Positions 1 through 5,500 of a stretch of DNA of 7,076 bases are shown in pieces. The position numbers were made by a program, and so were the translations under genes. The number at the start of each line of letters is the position of its first letter. The stretch's first letter is position 1. The notes under the pieces are model-generated. The model was given only the letters and a program-made list of their open reading frames with translations, made no database searches and was not told where the DNA came from. The stretch covers positions 1 through 7,076 of the forward strand of contig CAMPKG010000181.1 in NCBI GenBank assembly GCA_946887085.1, in the 5' to 3' direction. The DNA is from an uncultured Sphingobacteriales bacterium. GTDB lineage: Bacteria > Bacteroidota > Bacteroidia > Chitinophagales > Chitinophagaceae.

Positions 1-558
1 CTTCAGGCCATTTTCATTGATGATGATATTCGTATCAAAGGGCTCTGATAAAAAGCCTTTTTGCTGCGGCAAGCCTTCCAGTTCTCTTACAGGCACATCA
101 TTGCGCTCGTAAATGCCTTTGGGTTTGAATATTTTTTCCAGCGCGGCAACAATGGCAGGTTTCCATTTGTCGATACCCAGCGCCAGTGTTTGTATGACGA
201 AATAATCGTTGAATTTATCGATGATCAGCGCCGGTAGCTCATCGGCCTCGCCGAAGATCAGCCTGCAGTTCTCAATATATCCTATCTGCTGGCGGTATTC
301 CCAGGCAGCCAGTATTCGATTATAAAAAAACTGCTCATCCACCGTTTCGCTCTTCTCCCTTGTCACCAGCCTGATGCGTATCTGTGAGGCGGGATTTACA
401 TAGCCTTTACCAATGAAAGATCCGTTGTATGAATATACTTCAACTACATCGCCGGGTTCAAAACTGCCGTCGCTGTCGCCAAGCTCATTGCCAAATATCC
501 AAGGGTGCCCATTCACGACCCGGTCGCCCACCTTCTTTCTGAGAAAAAACTTCGCCAT
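1..558 (-). CDS. rlmI: RlmI-like class I SAM-dependent 23S rRNA (cytosine-C5) methyltransferase, N-terminal part (partial)
   Basis: Read on the minus strand from the ATG at 558, the frame stays open for 186 codons to the window edge, so the C-terminal part is missing. Seen: an N-terminal PUA-like domain (about residues 1-75) with NGHPWIFGNEL at 16-26 and NPASQIRIRL at 55-64. The RlmI-type linker follows, with RLIFGEADELPALIIDKF at 99-116 and IYERNDVPVRELEGL at 149-163. These match the equivalent E. coli RlmI segments (HPWVFSG, SPASQIRAR, RLIAGESDGLPGITIDRF, IYDRSDVAVRKKEG). Family knowledge: such enzymes (COG1092) methylate a cytosine of 23S rRNA in the cytoplasm using S-adenosylmethionine. 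The Rossmann methyltransferase domain with its catalytic cysteine lies beyond the window and was not seen. The start is supported by the conserved MAKFFLRKKV opening and by a -7-like box 4 nt upstream. It is divergent from recN. The exact target nucleotide is inferred; a paralogue of the family is the main alternative. Confidence 0.9.
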   Translation of the reverse strand, partial: MAKFFLRKKVGDRVVNGHPWIFGNELGDSDGSFEPGDVVEVYSYNGSFIGKGYVNPASQIRIRLVTREKSETVDEQFFYNRILAAWEYRQQIGYIENCRLIFGEADELPALIIDKFNDYFVIQTLALGIDKWKPAIVAALEKIFKPKGIYERNDVPVRELEGLPQQKGFLSEPFDTNIIINENGLK

Positions 559-561
559 ACG

Positions 562-570
562 GCAAAAATA
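562..570 (-). promoter_or_regulatory. Candidate -7 promoter box of the rlmI-like gene
   Basis: On the minus strand 570-562 reads TATTTTTGC, a full match to the Bacteroidota -7 consensus TAnnTTTGY. Only CGT separates the end of this box from the ATG at 558, so transcription would start at or next to the start codon, giving an essentially leaderless message. No TTG-type -33 element is visible at the expected spacing in the heptamer array behind it. The match is direct; promoter activity is inferred. Confidence 0.5.
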
Positions 571-612
571 CTATTCACTATTCGTTATTCACCATTCGTT
601 GTTCACTATTCA
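571..612. repeat. Six-copy degenerate heptamer tandem array (consensus CTATTCA/G)
   Basis: The 42 bases divide without gaps into six 7-mers: CTATTCA, CTATTCG, TTATTCA, CCATTCG, TTGTTCA and CTATTCA. The degenerate unit CTAATTG follows at 613-619. Only positions 1-3 and 7 vary; the central TTC is invariant in the six units. The array fills the gap between the mirrored TATTTTTGC boxes of two divergent genes. Its A/G alternation at position 7 also gives a 14-bp higher-order period over units 1-4. No coding role: the frames through it give seven-residue periodic, Ser/His/Ile/Phe-rich translations typical of a 7-bp repeat. Confidence 0.85.
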
Positions 613-629
613 CTAATTGCTATTTTTGC
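599..629 (+). promoter_or_regulatory. Candidate recN promoter (-33 TTG and -7 TATTTTTGC)
   Basis: TATTTTTGC at 621-629 matches the Bacteroidota -7 consensus TAnnTTTGY exactly. A TTG at 599-601 lies 19 bp upstream of it, inside the most divergent heptamer unit (TTGTTCA), which suits the -33 element of Bacteroidota sigma-ABfr promoters. Transcription would begin near 633-636, leaving a leader of about ten bases before the ATG at 643. An AGGGA at 631-635 sits at Shine-Dalgarno distance, but would be at the very 5' end of, or partly outside, such a transcript. The sequence match is direct; use as a promoter is inferred. Confidence 0.6.
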
Positions 630-642
630 GAGGGACCTGTTT

Positions 643-2262
643 ATGCTGGAGAAACTGACTATCAATAATTACGCGATCATCGATCACCTCGCAATAGAGC
701 CCGATGCACATCTGAATACCGTGACCGGTGAAACCGGTGCGGGAAAGAGTATCATCCTTGGAGCTCTGTCCCTGATATTAGGCGAACGGGCAGATACATC
801 GGTGCTTATCAATAAAGATGAAAAATGTGTGGTGGAAGCAAGCTTTGGCGTCAAGGGCAATAAGGTGTTTATGAAGGCTCTGGCCGGGAATGAACTGGAT
901 GAAGATGAAGAATGTATCATACGCAGGGAAATAAATGCCAATGGTAAGTCCAGGGCATTTATTAACGATACACCTGTTACGTTAGGTGTGCTGAATCATC
1001 TGACATCGCTGCTTGTTGACCTGCATCAGCAGTTCGACCACCTGGCGCTGGAAGACGACCATTTTCAGCTGGACGTAATCGATGCAGTAGCACAAAACGG
1101 CAGCTTACGTAAGAATTACGAACAGGTATTTGCCGACTACAGGAAAGTTGCACAGGAACTGGATGCGAAAAAAGCACAACAGACACTCTGGCAAAAAGAA
1201 TCTGACTATAAACAATACCTGCTTGATGAATTAGTACAGGCTGCGCTCAAAGATGAAGAAATAGAACAGGCAGAACAGCAATTGAAACAGCTAGCTCACG
1301 CGGAGCGTATCATCACAGTACTGCAATCTTCCCGCTTTGTGCTGGATGAAGGAGAGCAACCATTGGTGAATGAACTGAAACGCATTAGCCAGCAGTTGCA
1401 ATCTATAACCGAGGTGATGCCGGACGCCATTGCCCTGCAGGCGCGGTTATCATCGACGTTCGCTGAACTGAAGGATATTGCAGGAGAACTGGAAAACCTG
1501 GAAGGAAAAGTAAGCCTTGACCCCGGGCTGATGCAGCATTTACAGGAAAGGCAAGACGTCGGTTATAAGCTGTTGAAGAAACATGCCGCGGCTACTACGG
1601 CTGAATTGCTTTCCATACAACAGAGGCTCGAGGAGGAGCTGAAGGCAACACTTGATCTCAACGAGGTTATAGGAAAGCTGGATGCACAGAAAAAACTATT
1701 GCACGAACAACTTTATAAAGAGGCAAAGAAGTTATCCGATCAGCGAAAAAAAGTAGCGCCGCAGATAGCTGGGAAAATAACAAAATTGCTGGCGCTGGTG
1801 GGCATGCCTAACGCGCGTTTCAATATCGCAATAACCGAAGCTTCTTCGCCCGGCGCATCAGCGCAATTCCTGCCTTTTCATACTGAGTCGTCAGGGGGAG
1901 AAATGAGCCGGATCATGCTTTGTATAAAATCACTTACTGCGAAAGCCATGCATTTGCCGACGCTGATATTCGACGAAGTAGATACAGGGATATCCGGCGA
2001 GGCGGCAAGGCAGGTTGGCATACTTTTGCGCGATCTTGCGCAATACCACCAGGTTATCTGCATCACGCACCAGCCGCAGGTGGCAGCCAGGGGTGCGAAA
2101 CATTTCTTCGTGTACAAGGACGATGCAAATGGCAAGCGCATTACCACCAAAGTGAAAATATTGCAGCAGGATGAACGCATACTTGCCATTGCGCGGATGA
2201 TAGGTGGGGAGGAGCCAAGCGAAGCCGCCTTGCAAAATGCAAAAGAACTTGTCAGCATATAA
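643..2262 (+). CDS. recN: DNA repair protein RecN (SMC-like ATPase)
   Basis: A 539-residue protein, close to the usual RecN length of about 550. Seen: the N-terminal half-ATPase opening MLEKLTINNYAIIDHL; Walker A GETGAGKS at residues 29-36; the RecN-type segment VDLHQQFDHLAL at 125-136; a long Glu/Lys/Gln-rich stretch expected to form the coiled-coil arm (about 150-380); the ABC signature SSGGEMSR at 416-423; Walker B with D444-E445 followed by the D-loop TGISG; and the switch histidine H476 in ITHQPQVAA. Family knowledge: RecN is a cytoplasmic cohesin-like ATPase recruited to double-strand breaks that assists RecA-dependent recombination. The start at 643 is chosen because the family begins MLxxLxIxN(Y/F)A; the in-frame ATG at 505 would add 46 residues, overlap the opposite gene and translate the heptamer array. 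It is transcribed away from the rlmI-like gene, and its stop codon abuts a strong terminator. Confidence 0.96.
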   Translation: MLEKLTINNYAIIDHLAIEPDAHLNTVTGETGAGKSIILGALSLILGERADTSVLINKDEKCVVEASFGVKGNKVFMKALAGNELDEDEECIIRREINANGKSRAFINDTPVTLGVLNHLTSLLVDLHQQFDHLALEDDHFQLDVIDAVAQNGSLRKNYEQVFADYRKVAQELDAKKAQQTLWQKESDYKQYLLDELVQAALKDEEIEQAEQQLKQLAHAERIITVLQSSRFVLDEGEQPLVNELKRISQQLQSITEVMPDAIALQARLSSTFAELKDIAGELENLEGKVSLDPGLMQHLQERQDVGYKLLKKHAAATTAELLSIQQRLEEELKATLDLNEVIGKLDAQKKLLHEQLYKEAKKLSDQRKKVAPQIAGKITKLLALVGMPNARFNIAITEASSPGASAQFLPFHTESSGGEMSRIMLCIKSLTAKAMHLPTLIFDEVDTGISGEAARQVGILLRDLAQYHQVICITHQPQVAARGAKHFFVYKDDANGKRITTKVKILQQDERILAIARMIGGEEPSEAALQNAKELVSI

Positions 2263-2295
2263 AAAAAACGGCGGTGATATCACCGCCGTTTTTTT
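2262..2295. terminator. Bidirectional intrinsic terminator between recN and the BNR protein gene
   Basis: A perfect 34-bp palindrome: an A tract, the 10-bp GC-rich arm CGGCGGTGAT (2269-2278), its complement ATCACCGCCG (2279-2288) and a T tract (2289-2295). It starts on the last base of the recN stop codon and lies 15 bp beyond the stop of the convergent minus-strand gene. Each strand reads hairpin then T-run, so it should stop transcription from both sides. Confidence 0.93.
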
Positions 2296-2310
2296 ATGAT
2301 ATAGCTCAGG

Positions 2311-4899
2311 TTATTTGTAAACCACCATCTTCTCTTTTGCAAACAGAAGTCCATTGCTTCTTACTTCAACTATATAACTACCCAGTGGCAAGTCAGCATT
2401 TACCATAGCTTTTCCTTCTTTGCTCATCATTACTTTGTTGTCCCATGCTACTGCACCGTTCATGTTCACGATGCGCAGGGAAATGTACTTATCCTGCAAC
2501 GCCTTATTGCCAGTGACTATTTCGAACCTGCCAAAATTGGGGTTAGGTGCTATGGTCACTACATTGTTGGCAAGTGGTATGTTGCCTACATCTGTTGTCT
2601 TTGACGGATCGTGCAGTGGCGACTTCCACATAGAGCGCCCGTAAGTAGCGGCCCATATTTCCTTTGTTGCGTAGTTAATGCCCAGATCGATCACTTCCAC
2701 GGTGGGAAAGCCATTGTTGAATGGCACCCATTCGATCACATTGTTGTCGCGATAGTACACACCTATGTCGGTTCCTATATACGCAGTGCCTGATTCGCGG
2801 TCTATTGCTATGCAATTGACAGGCACGTTGGGCAGTTGCTCGTTTTTTTCTGTCCATCCGCTGGCCGGATCGTATTCGCCAACCCTGGCTGTATTATACC
2901 CATTAAACGTCACCCAGAGATGGCCCGGCGCTTTCGGATCCACCAGGATATCAGATACATTGCCTGAGATGCTTTTGTTCAGTATGTTCCAATTGGCACC
3001 GAAGTCGCTTGTTTTATGAATAACGTTATCTACCAGCACATATATGATATCGGGGCTGTCCGGTGCAACCGCTATACGTTTGATGTTAACGCCGAATGAG
3101 TTAGATATTGACGACCATGTGCTTCCTTTATCAGGCGAGTAATATAGTTGTTTATAACCGGCGAGAAGATAGTCTGGCAGCGTAGGGAGTATAACGAACG
3201 GCGTGATCCAGTCCCCTTTGGGATTGCCCGGTATGCCATTGGAAATGTCAGTGAACTTACTTCCTCCGTCAGTCGTACGCCTGAGCTCGCCATATTGTTG
3301 CGACGTGTAGAATACGCTGTTATTTGTGTAATCGATTTGGCAATCCATACCGTCACCGCCTGTGAGCTCAGAGTACGTTGTGCCCAAAAGTTTTTTCGAG
3401 CCGTTGTCCTGCGAGCCTCCGAGAACAAAAGGCGCTTTGTCGCTCACCGCATTCCTGTAGAATTGAGTTATTCCTAGCCCTGTTGAAAGATCAGTCCATA
3501 GCGGAGTTTTAGGCGCATAAGTTTTGTAAACCCCGCCGTCGTTACATTCCCAGAGCGCGGAAGGAGCGATTGGGTTGTACGCGTGGTAGTGTTTGTCGGC
3601 ATGTACCACCTTGATACCCGGCAGGTTGGCGTTCCATTGGTTGGCAATGGCCCAGTGGTATCCTCCGTCGTCCGTTATCCAGGTGTTTACGCCGCCTACT
3701 ACCATTCTACTAGTGTCTACCGGGCTGATGGCGATACTCAGATCGTACCAGCCCTGGCCGCCACACACGTTGCCGTTGGGATTGTTGGCAAGGATATTTG
3801 TCGAGCAATTAGTGCCGTCGTCGAATATCTTAGTAAATGTTTTCCCCGTATCTGCAGAGCGGTAGATGCCTTCAAGTCCGTTGCTTGTATTCGCCACCAC
3901 TGCTTTGACCATCCAGGGTGCTGCAGGTGTTACCGCAACAACAACACGGTGATTGGTAGGGAATGCACTGGCCTGTTGCCAGGTTGCGCCCCCGTCGGCG
4001 GAGCGGTAAACCTGATGTGTTCCCTGGGCATAACCGGCAGCGTACAGGATGGCCGTATCGACAGGATGGTAGACCAATTGCTTGAAGTTGCCTTGCAGAG
4101 TATTGACCCAGCTTGCTCCGCCATCGTAGCTTTTAAGAATTCCATCGCTCGCAGCCAGCGTTAGTGAATTAGTATCTTCAGGGTTGATGACAAGCGAGTT
4201 GGTGAGCTTCACATTGCTGGCAACAAATTGAATACCCGTAGTATCCCAGGTTGTGCCGCCGTTAATAGATTTTAGCACACCGACGCTGAAATTGTCTGAT
4301 GCATCCCGGTCGCCTGTACACATATACACAGTATTGGGATTTAACGGATTGAAATCTATGTCTGATATACCGAGCACAGGCAGGTCATCCGATATTTTAG
4401 TCCACGTCACCCCGCTGTTGGAGGTCCTCCATGCACCGCCTCCTGCACTGCCTATCCAGAAGCTGTTGCTGTCGGTAGGGTGGAAAGCGATCACGTTTAT
4501 ACGTCCTACACCATTATAACCTCCAGGCGATTTATCGGGGCCCTGGAAGGTCCAGTTCGACATATCCACAGCCGTCGTTTTGTGAGCTGACTTATTCTTA
4601 TCGAAGGCACGTGCCTCAAGCCAGTTTTTTATTGGTGGCACGAGGTAGCCGTTCTCATCAAGGTGGCGTTCCCAATACCAAACCCAGCGATGGAAATGAT
4701 AGTCTTTGCCTTCTTTCACCACTTTGCCGTTCTCAAACTCTTCGTGTTTATCGGGCATGCCGGTTTTGCGCTGCTCATAGCGTTCCAAGATGTGCGAAAG
4801 TTTTACGGGCCTGGCCATATCAATGCCTTCCAGCCAGGGCTGTGCCTGCAGGGTACCGGCAACGGCCATCGCCGCGATCAGGGTACAGATCTTTTTCAT
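2311..4899 (-). CDS. Secreted BNR/Asp-box beta-propeller protein with T9SS type A C-terminal sorting domain
   Basis: An 862-residue predicted secreted protein. Seen: a signal peptide (MKKICTLIAAMAVAGTLQA, likely cleaved after A19); a region at about 20-115 with an aromatic cluster (YHFHRWVWYWERHL, 67-80); then Asp-box motifs of the S-x-D-x-G-x-T-W type near residues 160, 211, 257, 300, 348, 409, 542, 588 and 630, plus a degenerate one at 452. This pattern indicates one or two sialidase/sortilin-like beta-propellers. The C-terminal domain (about 782-862) opens with APNPNFGRF and ends in a Lys-containing beta-strand, VEVRSNGLLFAKEKMVVYK. Family knowledge: such domains direct proteins through the type IX system, usually for cell-surface attachment or release. 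No sialidase catalytic set (FRIP motif, arginine triad) was recognised, so enzymatic activity is not assumed; adhesion or glycan/protein binding is equally possible. The start lies 6 bp after the stop of the upstream lipoprotein gene, suggesting co-transcription. No Shine-Dalgarno sequence is evident. Confidence 0.9.
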   Translation of the reverse strand: MKKICTLIAAMAVAGTLQAQPWLEGIDMARPVKLSHILERYEQRKTGMPDKHEEFENGKVVKEGKDYHFHRWVWYWERHLDENGYLVPPIKNWLEARAFDKNKSAHKTTAVDMSNWTFQGPDKSPGGYNGVGRINVIAFHPTDSNSFWIGSAGGGAWRTSNSGVTWTKISDDLPVLGISDIDFNPLNPNTVYMCTGDRDASDNFSVGVLKSINGGTTWDTTGIQFVASNVKLTNSLVINPEDTNSLTLAASDGILKSYDGGASWVNTLQGNFKQLVYHPVDTAILYAAGYAQGTHQVYRSADGGATWQQASAFPTNHRVVVAVTPAAPWMVKAVVANTSNGLEGIYRSADTGKTFTKIFDDGTNCSTNILANNPNGNVCGGQGWYDLSIAISPVDTSRMVVGGVNTWITDDGGYHWAIANQWNANLPGIKVVHADKHYHAYNPIAPSALWECNDGGVYKTYAPKTPLWTDLSTGLGITQFYRNAVSDKAPFVLGGSQDNGSKKLLGTTYSELTGGDGMDCQIDYTNNSVFYTSQQYGELRRTTDGGSKFTDISNGIPGNPKGDWITPFVILPTLPDYLLAGYKQLYYSPDKGSTWSSISNSFGVNIKRIAVAPDSPDIIYVLVDNVIHKTSDFGANWNILNKSISGNVSDILVDPKAPGHLWVTFNGYNTARVGEYDPASGWTEKNEQLPNVPVNCIAIDRESGTAYIGTDIGVYYRDNNVIEWVPFNNGFPTVEVIDLGINYATKEIWAATYGRSMWKSPLHDPSKTTDVGNIPLANNVVTIAPNPNFGRFEIVTGNKALQDKYISLRIVNMNGAVAWDNKVMMSKEGKAMVNADLPLGSYIVEVRSNGLLFAKEKMVVYK

Positions 4900-4905
4900 T
4901 TTACG

Positions 4906-5412
4906 TTAGGGCATGACAATCGTTTTCTTCCTGGTGATCTTTTGCACCGGGAGGGACAGCCATGCGTTTTTTGCTGTTTTAAAAAATAAAGTATTGGTTG
5001 CTGATGAAGGGATCTCTTTGGGTGCGGGGAATTTGCCGCCGATCAATGGCACAAGTTCCACCGTATCATTCTTTTTAATTTTTTCAGGAGATATTTCTAC
5101 CGCGTCATACCATGGGTCGCTTCCTGCTTTTGCTTTGCGTGCCTTCGATACCCGGCAGTTCATCCAGCTATCTTCTCCACGCCAGAAAAATGTCTGCGGT
5201 GCCTGGCTGCTTGTCCACACTATGAGTATGGTGTGGTCTTCTATCGGTTCTGAACCGGGGGCGCCGGGTGAGGTCCTTTGAACGGTAGCTTCAATCACCC
5301 TGGCATATGAAGCGCCCGGTTTCACACCCGAAGTTTTTTTGGATTGTGCACAGGCAGAAAAGGTAAGGGCAAAGAATAATAGTGTTACGAACAACTGCAG
5401 TTTTCGATTCAT
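4906..5412 (-). CDS. Predicted lipoprotein of unknown function
   Basis: A 168-residue protein that I do not recognise. From the chosen ATG (5412) it begins MNRKLQLFVTLLFFALTFSAC, a typical lipoprotein signal with a basic n-region, a hydrophobic core and the likely lipidated C21. The -3 residue is Phe, somewhat atypical for a lipobox. The residues after Cys (AQSKK) lack an acidic surface-export signal of the Bacteroidota type, which leans towards a periplasm-facing anchor. The mature part is small, basic and probably beta-rich, with an aromatic segment around residues 62-86 (TILIVWTS then TFFWRGEDSWMNC) and a lysine/arginine patch (SKARKAKAG). No catalytic motif was seen. An upstream in-frame ATG at 5448 would put 12 extra residues before the signal peptide and overlap the preceding terminator, so it is rejected. 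The gene follows the S46 terminator and is 6 bp upstream of the BNR/T9SS gene, its likely operon partner. A role in that protein's export or anchoring is speculation. Confidence 0.78.
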   Translation of the reverse strand: MNRKLQLFVTLLFFALTFSACAQSKKTSGVKPGASYARVIEATVQRTSPGAPGSEPIEDHTILIVWTSSQAPQTFFWRGEDSWMNCRVSKARKAKAGSDPWYDAVEISPEKIKKNDTVELVPLIGGKFPAPKEIPSSATNTLFFKTAKNAWLSLPVQKITRKKTIVMP

Positions 5413-5419
5413 TTCTAAG

Positions 5420-5434
5420 CGTTTCCGGGAAACG
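5420..5434. promoter_or_regulatory. Short perfect palindrome in the lipoprotein gene leader
   Basis: CGTTTCC-G-GGAAACG is a perfect inverted repeat of 7-bp arms around one base, ending 7 bp before the ATG at 5412. A loose -7-like box, TATCTTTA, lies just upstream on the minus strand (5443-5436, one mismatch to TAnnTTTG), with no convincing -33. The palindrome would therefore overlap a predicted transcription start. This suits a dimeric repressor site, although with a single-base centre it is a poor RNA hairpin. Chance occurrence is possible. Confidence 0.35.
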
Positions 5435-5446
5435 ATAAAGATAAAC

Positions 5447-5480
5447 AAAAAAGGCTATCCCTTTGCAGGTGTAGCCTTTT
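5447..5480 (-). terminator. Intrinsic terminator of the S46 peptidase gene
   Basis: The inverted repeat AAAAGGCTA (5449-5457) / TAGCCTTTT (5472-5480) encloses a 14-nt loop. Read on the minus strand the hairpin is followed by a run of six T (5452-5447). It lies about 20 bp after the peptidase stop codon and ends 35 bp before the lipoprotein start. It separates the peptidase transcript from the downstream pair, though the long loop may make it leaky. Confidence 0.75.
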
Positions 5481-5500
5481 GTGAATGTATTGGTCAGATG

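Noticed and set aside
571..612. CRISPR-like array or phage attachment site
   Set aside because: The units are 7 bp with no unique spacers, there are no cas genes, and no integrase or tRNA lies nearby.
413..616. Plus-strand open frame of 67 codons across the left gene and the heptamer array
   Set aside because: It lies mostly antisense to the clear RlmI-like coding frame, and its C-terminus is the periodic translation of the 7-bp repeat.
3583..4164. Plus-strand open frame of 193 codons inside the BNR gene
   Set aside because: It is antisense to a well-supported protein, has no recognisable domain or signal, and no promoter box or spacing suggests expression.
2311..4899. Assignment of the BNR protein as a sialidase
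   Set aside because: Asp-boxes alone are structural. The FRIP motif and the arginine triad of sialidases were not found.
5446..5448. ATG at 5448 as the lipoprotein start
   Set aside because: It would put MFIFIVSRKRLE before a complete signal peptide and place the start codon inside the terminator of the upstream gene.
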